Positions 1 to 14,600 of a stretch of DNA of 64,000 bases are shown one piece after another. Every line of letters begins with the position of its first letter. Positions within the stretch are counted from its first letter, which is position 1. A model generated the notes under the pieces. The model worked only from the letters and a program-made list of their open reading frames with translations. It searched no databases and was not told the DNA's origin. Origin of the DNA: Lumbricus terrestris (lineage: Eukaryota; Annelida; Clitellata; Crassiclitellata; Lumbricidae); assembly GCA_949752735.1 (NCBI GenBank), contig OX457036.1:94064198-94128197 (forward strand), written 5' to 3'. Both the position numbers and the translations under genes were made by a program.

Positions 1-87
1 ATTCAACTGACTTTCGTATTTCAGATTTGCATTTAGGAAGATATTCATTTTGCTAGTTGACTCGTACTTAGCTGAGTTACTTGACTT

Positions 88-205
88 ATAGTAACAAGTA
101 CTTAAGTATGGTTAGTAGTACCTAATATAGTAACAAGTACTTAAGTATGGTTAGTAGTGCCTAATATAGTAAAAAGTACTTAAGTGTGGTTAGTAGTGCC
201 TAATT
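88..205. repeat. 39-bp minisatellite, three copies
   Basis: The unit containing GTAACAAGTACTTAAGTATG recurs at about 91, 130 and 169, an exact 39-bp period, with a few substitutions in the third copy. Unannotated intronic or upstream DNA surrounds it. No coding exon was seen in 1-466. Confidence 0.9.
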
Positions 206-466
206 ATGTTGACTATTGATCACAATTATTTGTTACTATGGTGACTAGTAACTTGACTAGGGAAACTCACAGGTGTGTTACAATAATATTATGTCAGTGG
301 TATAAATATTTCTTCATTATCAGTTAACTAATTTAATTTAATTCAATCTAGTGACATATTTGGCACTATTGCCAAATTATATTTGCTGACATGCTAAGTG
401 AGATCATAATCAATATCATTGCCAGTAATCTTTTGATGTTATTTCTTGTAAATGCAAATGTGGCAG

Positions 467-1340
467 AGCTTTTTTGTAGTGCATTTTCAAAGCCCTGCAA
501 AGTTCCTATTCGTCAATTGGAGTAAGCAGTCTTAGTTTATTTGGTGATCACGAAATTCTTTTCTTGATTTTCAGATAAGCATACTTTCCGACCTTCCCCT
601 CTCTACAAAGAGTGAGTAATTTTGGTTGCTCTGCACGGTTCTGCCACCATCTGAATAACAATATTAACCATTGCTATTGTTATTGATACCTGTATTGTTG
701 CATATTTAATAATTGATACTGGAATTGCTGTACCAGTCTAATGGCAATACTTAATTGTTTATCCTGCTGCTTATATCTTTAAGTTCTGTATGTGTGTTTG
801 TCTGTGTGTGTGTGTGTCTGTCATTGGAATCTGCATAAAAAGGAATGATTAGTTGTTTTTAAATTACCGTAAATTGTGTATTTGTTTCTCATTTGTCCGT
901 GGATGTCGTCCCACTTAAGATTTTCTTTCCAATATCAAATACAGTGTTCTAAATCTCCACAGTTGTCGTGTTTTTAAGGAGTTTCCTGTCATTTGTGTAA
1001 ATATTAGGTTCTTGTCTGTGCCTTTACTTCATTTTCATGCACTTCCTGCAGGTTAAGTATTAATGAAAACTAGTTATTAATAAATGGCTAGCAATGATTA
1101 TTTAACTGAGAGTGATTCTTGTTTGGAAAAGTTTTTTTGGCGACATTCCTAGATTTAGTTTGGATGTAGAAACTGGCCTCATCATGTTGAAAGGTTGTTG
1201 GTTTGTCCTAAGTGATGTTTGCAATGTATTTTCCAATATCTGTAAGAGCTTGTGTTCTGGTTGTAGCCACTACATCACGAAAGATGGCAAGCGACCCTGG
1301 TCAGCATCGGTTGAAGAGGTTAATGTTGTCACCAGAGAAG
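467..1340 (+). CDS. ANKRD27-like: VARP-like gene, N-terminal exons (467-521, 575-611, 1267-1340)
   Basis: Three short open exons with AG acceptors and GT donors (gtaagc, gtgagt, gtattc). Their phases link to each other and to the safer exon at 5094: A|AT, GA|C, G|GT. The peptide includes HYITKDGKRPW and VEEVNVVTREG, in the place where human ANKRD27 has its VEEHF...VFIQGNR stretch. The identity is weak; the argument is phase continuity over three introns. The exons could be chance, and RNA data would settle it. Confidence 0.55.
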
Positions 1341-4300
1341 GTATTCGATCAATTCAGATAAAAGTCTTAGAACCATCACATTCATTCATTCATTCATTCG
1401 GACATTTATATAGCGCTCCTTCAAGAAAAACTACTCAGAAGCGCTCCCAACTCCAGCGCGCACAAAAAGAACAGTTTTAAGTTTAGTAAGGAAGGATCCT
1501 GGTAGAGTTCCAGGGTGTAGGCGTAGCTCAAAAGGAAGGCCATTCCAGACCACTGGTCCAACCACAGAAAAGGCTCGATCCTTCATGGTAGTAGTACGAG
1601 CAAAAGGAACTAAGAGGACTCCCCTATCAGCAGAGCGTAGCTGACGACGTCCATGGATACCCAATGTAGAGCTGCATAGCTCACGGAGGTAAGTTGGGGC
1701 AAGGCCCTGACAACATCGCCATACCAATGCAGCTACCCTGAACTCGATACGCTGGCGAATAGGGAGCCAGTGAAGTACCTCAAGCATGTAGTTTGAGACA
1801 TGATCATATTTAGGGATTTTCCCAATTAGGCGTGCAGCAGAGCGCAACACCCGGTCAAGACAAGTCAATCTGCTGGATGGGAGGCCAATGTAGAGCGAAG
1901 AGCAATAGTCGATGCGAGATGTAACGAAAGAATGCACTAAAGTAAGAGTAGCAGCAGACGTAAGAGAACGGATGACAGTGCGAAGCTGGCGCAGCTGATA
2001 ATAGCAGTCTCGAGCAAGACGGTGAAGTTGAGGAGCAAAAGTTAGTTCTTGGTCAAGTTGGACACCGAGGTCATGAACCGTGGTTGCAAAGACAAAGCCA
2101 GGAAACTCAGATGCAAGAGAAAATAGATCAAGCTTGGCAAGCTGCTGCCGTGTGCCCAACCAAATAAATTTTGTCTTAGATGGGTTCAAGCGTAGTCTAT
2201 TGGATGACATCCATGCCTCTAGAGCATCCAAAGTCCCGCTCATTATCCGAACCGCTTTGACAGCATTAGAAGGGAGGCAATGGGTGTAAGCCTGGACGTC
2301 GTCAGCATACTGCTGACTCAAAACCGAATGAGCTGTTAGTAGAGTGGCAAGACCTGAGGTGTAAATAATATAAAGTATGGGACCAAGGACTGAACCCTGG
2401 GGTAGACCATATTGTGCAGGCACCCATGAGGACCTAGAAGAGCCATGGACCACACAGAGAGAACGCTCCTGAAGAAAAGAATCTATCCATTTGTAAAATG
2501 CACCAGACAAACCAAAAGAAACACTCAGCCGCTCTAACAAAATCTCGTGGTCGACAGTGTCAAAAGCGGCGCTGACGTCAAAAAGGGCCAGCAGGGTCAG
2601 CTGAGTTCTGTCGATTGCACCGTAGATGTCTGAGAGGAGTCGGAGCAGAAGCGTTTCAGTTGAGTGGAATCTTCTGAAACCAGACTGATTCTGAGGCAGC
2701 AGATTATTTTCTTCTAGGTAAGCGACGAGTTGCATGGCGACGACCTTTTCGATAAGCTTCGAGAGGAACGTAACATTCGCTATCGGCCTATAGTTCCCGG
2801 GATTAGTCGGATCCAATCCACCACTTTTCAGAGCAGGGATCAGGATTGACCTCTTCTGCGTTGATGGTAGAATGCCTTCCTGTAGAGATCGATTGCAGAG
2901 TGTTGTGAGGAGAGGAAGTAAAATGTCGATGAATTCGTGAAGTAGGAAGGTCGGTATGGGATCTAGTTCACAGGACTTTGGTGGTGAAGAGAGAATAATG
3001 CGTCGAAGTTCGGTACTTGTAACTGAATTCAATGTAGAGAGGTGACAGTCAGATGGAGGATATTCAGGTGGCAGAGAGTCAGCAGTTGCCTGTCGAATGT
3101 CACGAATCTTGGCATCAAGCGAAGCCAGGAAGTCATCCGCTGTAAAGAATGGAGTATCTGGAGGACGCTCAGGGCGACGACGGCCAAGGAGCGCATTGAA
3201 TGTTGTCCACAGTCGCTTAGGTTCCTTTGTGTGAGAAGCGATCTTGGCTTCCCAGTATGACCTTTCTTTCTCACGATACTGCCGGTGCATGCGGCGAACG
3301 TACTGCACCCAGGTGGTGCGATCCGATGGTAGATTGGTGCGCCTGTATCTTCTCTCTAGGCAGCGAGCACGTCGTCTCAAGGAGTGGCACTCACTGTCGA
3401 ACCAAGGCGAGCTGAGGTTTCGGCGTATCGTGACTTTTCGCATTGGAAGAAATCGGTCGACCAGATCAGTCATGGTCGCTTCGTAGGCTTCAAAGGCTTT
3501 AGCAACTGTAAATTCAGTCAACGTTGATGGATCAGCAACGGCCGGAACCTCCAACAGCGCCGCGCCGAAAGCATCACGGTCCAATCCACGCCAGCTACGG
3601 ACTTGCCTGGTTAGAACAGTCAGGGCGTCGTGTAGAAACGGGATGTTGGCTGTGACGAGACCATGATCAGAGACTGTCGGCGGACGGATATGTAGATCTG
3701 TTACCGCACAATCGTCTCGCGTTATGATGACATCAAGCCAGCCACCTTTGTCATGTGTTGGTCCGCTGACATGTTGAGTTAGACCGAACTGGTCAGTGAT
3801 TTCTCGAAAATCAACCACCGATGGTAAAGTTGTGTTTTCAAGATGGAGGTTTAAATCTCCTGCGATGATGACTTGAGAATTGTAAGTTGCAAATTGTTCA
3901 AGTACTGTAGAGAATTCATCGAAAAAAGTAGACGAGGGCAGGGTCGATCCAGGCCGATAGACGGCTACTACTATGAGAGGTCCAGAAGGTGATGAGATAG
4001 AGACTGCAAGCGCCTCAAACGTGGTCGGAGTCGAAGATAGCGCGATGTTCCGAGCTGACAGAGAATCACGGTGATAGATCACCAGACCACCTCCATTGGG
4101 GTCCGCATCTTGAACTCCAGATCTCGGACGGTCTATGAAAGAGAAATCCGAGGGCAACGAGCGAGAAAGGGCAACATCGGTTGACGATCGATGCCATGAC
4201 TCGGTGACGACGAGTATGTCAAGTTTTTCTGAGCGAATGGTTTCAGCGATCGCTAAGTATTTATGGCGTAGTGAGCGCACATTCCATGTTCCTAACTGGA

Positions 4301-5570
4301 TACCTCTCCGCGCCGCTATAAAAGCTCCAGTTGACGGAGGAGGTAAAACTGGTGGAGGTTGAGGACACGGAGGGCAGTCTGGATGCCGTGTATGCTCCAG
4401 ACGCTTTTGTTTACGAACAAAAGCCGGACACCACAAATTGTTATAAAACAGAGTCTTAAGCGTAGAGCGAGGTATCCTGCTTTCAGTGTCCCGCAAAGAA
4501 CATATTAAATCACTCGTATACGAATAAGGTGTTGATAACATGGCGGAGTACTGCTTTTGAAAGTTTTAGATTAAACTGGTAGGAAACGCTGCTTTAATCT
4601 ATAAATCAACGTTAATCCATGGCAGCATAATTAGTCTGTAAAGTTTTGCAGAAAAACTAAATCGTTTATTAAATAAAACTGTAATATTATTACAAATAAG
4701 CTAGCGCACGTGGAGTCGGCGTTAACACGCCGAAGCGCCAACTATCGAATCGTCCACATTGTTGGACATATGGCAGCCAAACTTGGACCTCCACTTGGTT
4801 CATTCATTCATTACAGAATTTCTATAGCGCTTCATCAAGAGGACTACTCTGAAGTACTCCCGACTCTAGCATGGCAAAAAATCACAGTTTGAGTTTAATA
4901 AAAAAGAAATTCTTCAGTTAGATTTTCAGGAAGCAGACGTAGCTCCTGTGGAAGCCCATTCATTACATTCATGTAATGTAATGCAGTTGCAGTGAACCAG
5001 GAGGTCCAATCATCTGTTCTTTGCTTTGTTGGTGTATTGCCTATGGCTGTCTTTTTTGTACCTAAATTGTAAACAAATTCTGTGCGTATGCAGGTTATCC
5101 CGAGAAACGAACTGTGAAGATCTTGTCGGAGGAACTTGGCTATAATAAGGTAAATATTATTGTTAGCAAGGAAATTCTTTTTTCTCTGATTGATTGGTTT
5201 TATCATGCCATTTTAATTTGATTTTGATTTGAACTTGATTTGAAGCGTTAATGACCATCAGTACGGAATTAACATTTCCTGTGGGCTTAAGATGAACTTT
5301 CTAGGCTGTGCCAGATACCCGTATTCCAGTTCCAGAATTATTGATTGTCTGTATATAGTGTATAACTGCACAATGCACATCATGTTACTTTAAGGATTTC
5401 ATGTTTTTGATGATGCTATTTGATTGTGGCTGCATTCGTCAAATTCTGCCAATGCATTCATTATTTTTTTTACCCATGGTATCTCAGATCCGTCGGGATT
5501 TCAAAAAATTATCTGGAAATGTGCAATTATTATTATTATTATTATTATTATTGTTATTATTTTAAAAAAA

Positions 5571-5607
<37 letters not shown>

Positions 5608-8600
5608 GAATTATTATATTTTAATTATTATTATTAGAGTATTATAATTGGTAATATATTAATTGGTCAATCATTCTATTAATGAATTAGTCAATTTATG
5701 AATTATTTGTTTAAGAGTATGAATTGTTAAAAATGTTGCTGTGTTTTTGGCAGAGATCTGAAACATTTCGCATACTGATCATTGAAAGGCCACTGGTTGG
5801 TAATCCACAAATTAAGGTGAGGCAGCTACTATATAACGAAATAACAAAAAAATTCATATGTATGCGAACTTAACGTTGTCAATATCATGAAACTTTTTAA
5901 TTAGGATTTGAGAGACTTCTAAGAGTACTGATTGAATTGAAGAACATTTGTCTACACATTCTCAGTGGATTCCTTCAGTAAATCAATACAATCTGTTTCT
6001 GCGGAATTTTGGAAATTATGCCCTGTGTGGAATAGCCAGTTCATTAACATAATCTCTGATCTTCAAGTAATGCTATTAAGGCAACGTGAAGGAACTATTG
6101 AAACCCTTACCTTTGTAGTGGCATGGCTTTGTTATGGCACCATAGAAATCGTCATTGTTATTATTATAATTATTATTATTAGTGAATAAATTAATGAGCA
6201 ATAGGATGGATCAATGGATGATGTGTGGATGGATGAATCAATGAATGGATGGAAAGATAGATGGATGGATTGATGTGTGGATGGATAAATCAGTGAAGTC
6301 TGACTGAATGGATGGGTGGATGGATTGATGCATCTGATGGATGGAAAGATGTTGGTAGAGATGATGTGAATGAATGAATTGACAGGGAAAGAGATGGATG
6401 AATGGATAAATAGAATTAGAGATGGATAGGTGAATGGATATTGCAGATTGATGGATTGAGCAAATGCACGAATGGATTCATCAGTGCATGGACTTTATGG
6501 TTCATATGCATTATACCGCTTTCTCCTATCTCGATTGCTTTTTAAACAGACTATCGTGTGTGCCATCTACCGCTCTTCAGATTTACCAATATACTTTTGA
6601 GATTGATTAATTAACACAAATTATACTATGGCAATGCTAATTATTCTTCTTCTTCTGTTCTCTGTCCCTAGACAGATTAAATTGTCTGATGTCGCCATTC
6701 CTCAAGCTTCCCATATCCTCTTGCCATCATCCAATCCAGCATCATCTGTCGTGGTCTTCCTTTTGTTCATTCTACCTTCATTTGTCCTTCGATGACCATT
6801 CTTAGTAGTCAATCTTCTTTCAGCATTTGTCCTACCAACTTCTTTTGTCTCACCCTTATTGTGTTCAATTATTACTTAAATTGATCAATATCTCACTTGT
6901 GAAAAAGTATTATAGGTGACTAATATCGGAAATAATTGCAGGATTATACATGTGTGAAATGTAAGCTGCTGCTGTACGTTACTGTAAGCTGTTGTAGATG
7001 TTACTTAATGTCAACCGATTGCTTGTGATGATTATTTAGGTTGAGCAAGATGGGTACTTGTTTGACTCTCCAACAATACTTAATTATAGCGAGTAAGTAC
7101 TTTTTCAAAATCGGAATTATCTCTCTTTTCATTTGTGATGCTTGCTGTTCATAGTGTCTGGACTCCCTCTTTACTGTGGCCAGAATCCTAATTTCGTAGA
7201 TCGCAGTTTCCGTACCACTACTAACTAGTGTAGGACAAGTACTCTAATAACAGTGCATGTATGTCTTTAAAATCTGCTTCTTTTATGATCTATTTCAAAT
7301 ATATTTGTAGTTGTATACAGTGCAATATTGCAGAATATTTTTAGCATGTATAAATAAGCTACTTGTTTGCTCTTTCATAAGTTTGCAACCTGTGTTATGC
7401 CACGCTGTTGCATCAATGCTGAAATTATTTACTGTTTATTTAAAGATTTCAAATGTCATATTTTTCAGAAGCCACTCATTTCTTTCACATTATCCTGGTG
7501 CTTCGCAGGTACGGACTTAAAATTCGGTTAAAATTAAATTCAGTTAAAATCTGAAGGATTAAATCGGGACACTATCTCATGCTCGGGTGAAATCACGGTC
7601 ATGAGGGCTTGAAGTCTGGTTACAGAGCCAGGTCTTAATGAAAACTAAAAGGTTTGGAACTACATTAATTGAAAATAAACATGAAATATGAGTTGTTTAT
7701 GGCCATAAATCTAGTAATTGTTTGCAACAGAAAATACGGTTTCATTGTTTCTTTTTATTACAATGATTTTATATTATACAATTATTGGCTGAATGCATGT
7801 TTTTGTTGATTTAATCAATTATTCAAAGCAGAAGTTTGATACTCGGTCTATATTTAAAATTTTTATGTGATACTATGCAACAGAAAACTTTTAATACCTT
7901 TAAGCACTGTAGTTGAGCAACCAACCAATCAACAGAGTAGTGTTTAAGTAACAATGTTTTATAGCTAATTGTGTAGAAAAAACAATGACTCAATAGGTAG
8001 CGATCAATGGCAATGGGTTTTTACATTCAATGACACATTTGAAACAATTAATAATGAGTAACCATCAGTAACAGTATGTTTGTTCGTTAGGTCCTAGCAA
8101 CGCTTGAGAAGGAAATCTTGCAATTCTGCAACAATTACATGATTCTGTCGGAGTTTCTTGACGATGCAACCGAGAAATTACAAGGAATCTGGACGACCGC
8201 AGTTAAGGTGATTGACTCAATCAGTCTCGAATCGGGGAAATTATCAGTTTCGAATGTGACATATTTGTGTATATTTTATGGCAGCAGATTTTAACAATTA
8301 ATTAATCTAGTGGCACCAATAATTTATGACATATTGCTAAAATATATGCTTTTCTACACTGCTCTCCTTCCAAAGCTTAGCGCAAGTGGGTTTTTGGTTG
8401 TGAAGTGCAGATCTGCTTAGATTCATTAAATGGCAGTGTTCATGGTGTGCTTTTGAGGTTGCACTTGACAATATGGATTTTCAGTGAACACTTATCAAAA
8501 AGATGATCTAATGTGATTCAATGATGCTCATTTTTTATGTTTTTGCCATTATCTGTAATATTTTGCAGGGATTTCTGGCATGTGTTGGTGATAAGATGTC

Positions 8601-11600
8601 TGGCAGTGAAAAATTACTGAAAAGTCGGATCCAGTTGGCAGTTGAGAGGCAAGCTTCTGTTTATTAATTATAACTTTTACAATTTAATTAATTATATTAA
8701 TTTTTATTCAATAGCCAGCTTGTTCCATTACTCCATGATGAATTTCTTGCACTCGTTAATACAAATGCGAAGTGATTTGATATGGTTCCACTGTATGGAG
8801 ACTTCTTATCAGTGCTTCAAGTTATCAGGAAATATCTGAATAGTCAGATATTTTAAAGAGTGGCAAAGTGCACAGACGCAAGTCAAAATTTAATGTTGTT
8901 GATATGTTGAAATGATGAAACATTTTATGTTTGTGTACGGTGTATGCAGAAATAACGTAGGACATAGTGCACAAAACTCTTGTGCTTTAGTTTACAATTG
9001 AATGATTTGGAACTATGTGAAGACCTGGCCCTCCAGCATCTTTTCAGTTGTTAGCTGAGAGATTCGAATGGAGCTGGTGGTCGAATCATTCCCAAAAATC
9101 GCTATCAACTAAACGCTGTTCCTGGTATCGCAGAATGAATTGACCTCTGAACAAGATATGTTTCAGCCTTGAAGGTCAATGCTGTTCTAGTGGTGGCTGT
9201 CTCCACCTCAATGGTGGTTAATCCATTCACTTCAACTTTTAACATATCATAATCATTGTTAAATCCATGCACATCAACTGAAAATCAAGAACAGGCTTAG
9301 AAGAAACTTCTGAGTGTGGACGTGGGCTCAAGAGCAGTTGGCTGTGTTCCTTCAAACTGTTGCAGTTCAGTTAAATTTCATGAATTTTCTTCAAAGAACA
9401 ATGTTTGTTCCACTTATATGACAAAAAGCTTGAAAAACAGTGATTTGTTCGTGCTTATAATACTAAAAACCCTAAAAAGCAATGATTATTCTGATTAATT
9501 TGCTTAAATCTTTTATCCATTTATTTTCAGTTACCTCCTTGGAAGTGTCAACAGTAAACTTTCTCCGAAGATTTACGAACACTGTCGTCCTGATGACGTC
9601 AAACTAGAGACAAAGTGTCGTGAACTGCAAGGACTGACACCATGTCAGCTCGGTGTTCCTGAATCCATTCAGTGCGATCTGACACCAGCGGTATGCTTTA
9701 ATCGCTCTCTCAGGCTTTATATTGTTCAGGTCTGAACGTAAGATTTGTTTGTTTCAGGTTGATTGCTCACTGTGGTGTACGTAATCTCACGTTTGTAATT
9801 GTAACTGTAGTAATTACAACATCTTTATGGCATTGTCAGTGGCGAGCTGCAAGTAGACTGTTTTGTAATGGTAACTCTCAGCGCAAATAAGATTAGAATG
9901 CTCTTTAATTGACAATTGCTATCCGCATTTTGGTGTTAATACTTGGTAATAAATGTACAATTTTTTTACATCATCCATAGAAGTGATCAAAAAGTCAACT
10001 ATTTTAAAATCACACACGTATCCTAAATCCAAACGTACATTCTTTATGATGATCAACTATTTACTGTAATGCTAAGAGTTATACTTTAGTGCATGTTGAG
10101 CTTTACTGCAGTCATACAACTGAAGTTATGAAGTTATTAGTTTAAATTTGCTTACATTATCCAACATTGCCTGTGTGTTTATTCAGATGCCTCGTAATTT
10201 AGTAGAACAAAGTTTAAAATGAAGCTCTTGCCTTCCACTCTAGTCTATTTCTTGTTTGTCATGCAGTAAGCATGACCTTGCACTCATTAAAAATGTTTGT
10301 AATAATAATATTTAGCAATAATGGTATTAGTAATAATATTTATTATGATTAATGTATGATTCGAGAGAAAATCTGTTTGTTTTTCAGTGTGAGAAACTTG
10401 CCAGTTTGGACACGTGTTGCTGCACTCTGGAGAAAATGATCTGTGTGAAGGAAGTTATGGTGAGTTGGAGAAACTCTCGTCTCATCTGTTTACAGTGTGA
10501 TAATGTCGCAAAGGTTCGCCAGTCACTCTGGGACAGAGTAAAGCAGGGAGGTGATCTGACCGACGTCTCTGACGAGCGTAGACTTGGACCCGACCAGGGC
10601 TGATGAACCAAAGTCCTCCGTGCCCACCTTCTCGTGGTGCGGACTGTTAGTACCCTTCCTTAGGAAGGCGAACGAACGGGTATGGCAGTCAAAACCAAGA
10701 GAAGGCAATGGCAAACCACCCCTGTTAACATGCCAAGAGAATTGTCATGAAACATAGCAAACCAAAGAACAATGGAGAATGTGCGTCAGGACAATCGCTA
10801 GAGCTCTACGAGCTGACAGCATAAGGTGACAAGGTGAATGTCGAATTTCACTTTGTCATGCACTACCCGCAAATTCTATATATTATGTTAAATTATGTAC
10901 AATTGATTGATTAAAAGCGGTTGAACATCTGGATGACCAAATCGGATTTGGTTTGATTAAGCATGTCTACTTGACACAAAGTTTGGGCAGTATTAAGAAA
11001 TATATATGATTTACATTACGTTGTAACGTATCAATCTTGACCTAAAGATCTTGAACGTGTTCTGTTTAAAGGATTCTATAACAGAGAGCGTCAAGTCCAA
11101 CGCCAAACAGAAAAACTCAAGTTCTGGTGAGAGAAATTGTCCTTTTAAATAATTTCAAGGACCTTATAAGAATTGTGTGGTGCAGTTAGAACTGTTAAAT
11201 TGACTTAGATTAATATGATGGTGTTTTGTCAAGACATAATTGACAGCAACATATTAATGTCAGGATGTTTATGAATGAATAAAAAATTGTGTAGAAAAAA
11301 ATCTGGCAAGGAGAAGACTGGTTGTAGGCCTTTTTTTGAGGTGAAGAGATGAGGTTCTAGGACTTTGTACTCTTGGTTTGCAGTTCCATATATATAGAAA
11401 TTTGTTAAATTATTGTAAACCAATGGAATATAAGAATGTCACTTTTTGAAGGCAACCATTTTAGTTCTATTTGTAACTCTTAGTACTTGCACTGACAGGC
11501 GACATTGTAAAGTACAATAGAAGTTGTGATGCAGGTACTATGTAAATCAGTGATTTTCAACCGGGGTTCCGCGGAACCCTTGGGTTCCGCAGAGGTCGGC

Positions 11601-14600
11601 CAGGGGTTCCGCGGCAGTTTGGTAGAATTTTTAGTGCATCGACTGAAATTCTAAAAGAATTAGCAATGAATAGATTCTTTCCCAGCCTTCAGTCATTCTT
11701 GCTTAAAAACATTATTACCTGAATGCATTGATGTTTTCTATAGGCTAATTATGTCGTCCAATACTTTTTTGAAGGCACAAAGGCACATGCATCAAATTGG
11801 AATCTATAGACTTAAGCCCTATATGCCTAATAGATTGCCTACGTTTCCAACTGCCCAGTTGGACAGAGCATTTTTATCATTGGCTCTAAACTATTTGGAC
11901 GCTCGAGATCCGTTCTGACTAAACAGAATGTGATAAGCACCGATTCTCGATAAACGGCTTATTTGGTTAGTTCCTCTTTCGATCAGTTCATTTCGAAGAG
12001 CCATTGTTAAATTTATCATCCAGAGGTAGCGGATATTCAATTTTTTGCAAATGTAGGCCTAAATGTGAGCCCTAAGCATAATTTTATAGGCCTAATTATT
12101 TATCTGTAGTATATGTAACCGACAGGCCTAGGCAATACCGGTACTCGCTTTTTGCTTATCGGAAAATCACATTAGATGTGTGAAATAAGAATCAGATGTG
12201 TGATTGTTGTGACAATAGCACTTTTTCAGGTGCAGCGATAACTAGCAAAGAAGCTGACATTCCCCAAATAATCTGAAGCCCCTCTGTCCCACTATAGCCC
12301 CATCACTCCCCACACTCGTGACGGTTGATGCTTTTATGTTGAAGATGAATCATTATGCGTCTGCGTACTTGTGCACCCTTTTGTCAGCGCCCTTTTGTCG
12401 TGCGACCTTTTGACGGGTCACCCTTGTGTCTCTCTCTACGATGCGTCCACGACTTAAACTAGGCAAAAATTTCGCAGTAAACTTGAAAAATACTTTAATA
12501 CAATTCATCCATAACACTGATACAGAATAGAACGTATTTTTGTTTTTCAATAAATTATTGTCTCCATCTGTCAGATGGATTGATAGTTGTGGGCGAAATA
12601 GAGCAGAAGTGCAATTGCTCTCTGACAGTGCTTTGCACTTCGCATAATTAGGCCTAAGTATTTATAATGTGATACTATAGACTGCACCAGAAGTGCAAGT
12701 AACGTACATTTAAATATTAGGCCTACGTAATTTCAAAAATTACAGCTGTAGGCTATGTATTTCTTGACATACTGGGCTGGTGAAACGCGAAGGGTTCCGC
12801 GAGCAAATACGTGCTTTGGAAAGGTTCCGCCACTAGAAAAAGGTTGAAAACCACTGATGTAAATTGTTGTTGCAGTATTTTCAGTGAAATGTGGTCATAT
12901 ATATGTTCTTTTTCTCTTCTCAGATGATGGCTTTTTGACATCCGATCAATACCTACCTTTGTTAGTAAGTATGCTGCAGTCCAGACAAAAGTACTTATGG
13001 GAAAAATTAATTATGATGCAAAGCTTCAGTGGTGCTAATTCCAGTAATTTTTATTAATACTAATTTAGCAAGTCGTCAAATTTTCAATCTGAGAAGTTAT
13101 CATTACTATTTTTCTTAAAATCATTATTTATTTGAATTGTGGCCATTAATTATATTTGAGACAGTGCCATTTTGAATTTGAGAAGTTGCCGTTAATAATT
13201 GAGAAGTTGTGACTATTTTGTGAATAAATTAAGAAAAACTGAATCTATATATTGCAGTTGTTACCGGTACTGGTTTTGTACAAAATTCTAATAGTACAAT
13301 TTTGTCTTTTTTAGGTGAGCGTAATTGTAAACCACAAGGGTAATCATATCGTTAGCAATGTCTACTACATGGAAAAATTACAGTTTTATGCACGGACATA
13401 CGACAGTCTGAGGTAAGTAAGCATGCCAGTTAAATGTACACACTTTGCGGCCGTCTATTCATTAGAAATTAAAGCATGTTAAGTGTTATGCTTACAAGAA
13501 ACAGGTGTGGGATGCATGATATCGGTGGTAGCTAGCGTGCTGGATTTTTAATGTACAAGTTGCGGTTAAAATCAAAGCCAGGACAGAATATTGTAAGATT
13601 TGTGGTCCAATTGTGTCCATGGGCAACTTGGACATAAATTTTTTAATAAATATTATTCTTATTAATAAACTGTCATTTATGACGCTCATAAACAAAAAAG
13701 AATTGTGTGCAAAGACCCGTGACATGAAAGTCTAGTCATAATAGAACTTGAACAAATCAATCTTAGGCTTATTTTTGAAGGGCGATATTGTTGGAGTTTT
13801 GCAAATAAATAATTGTATTCTGACTCTACGTCAGGCAAAGAAAAAATAAGGTCACTGTCATTTAATACTCAGTCTTACTCTTGCTGCCAATCTGGGGCTT
13901 TCTTAGCAACCATTTTCCTTAGCAACCATTCTCCTTAGCAACCGACTTCCTTAGAACCGATTTCCTTAACAACTGCCTCTTTGGAAGCTATCTAGCCATT
14001 CTTCCTAGGGACTAACCTCCATAGCAACCATTCTTCTTAACAGCCGCTTTCCCTAGCAGCAGTCATCCTTAACAATGAAGCTCCTTAGCTGCCATTAACT
14101 TTTAGCAATGAAAGGGATTAGTTTTGTATGCTTCTCAGTATATGATCATTTTAAAAAGTGTTTTAAGGGACTGCCTGCTTTTCCCATGGAAGATGGACTT
14201 AAACTTGGAAATCGAAAAGGTTTAGAGCATCTTCAATCAGTCGCGAAATTGTTATTTTTCGTGTAGCATTCAAGATTTTATCTAAGGTGTTGTTATATTT
14301 GAACAAAAGTTGAAAATAGAGTGGAAATTTTGGTATTGTTGCCAATTCTACTGGTACCAATTAAAATCACCATAGACTTGGTTTGAGTTGGATGATTGTG
14401 AGTTTCCAGATATGTTGTTCTTGTTATTTTTCTCCAGTTTCTCGTTAGTGACATTCAAAGCCGCTTACAGTTACATTGAGACTCTAAATGTTCAGCTTCT
14501 GCTACCCCCGAAAATATCGACTCCTGATAAAGAAGAGGTGGGATCCAAGTCGTTTTTTGTAAACCTACTTGGTTCCCGAATGATGGATGGGTGGATGGAT

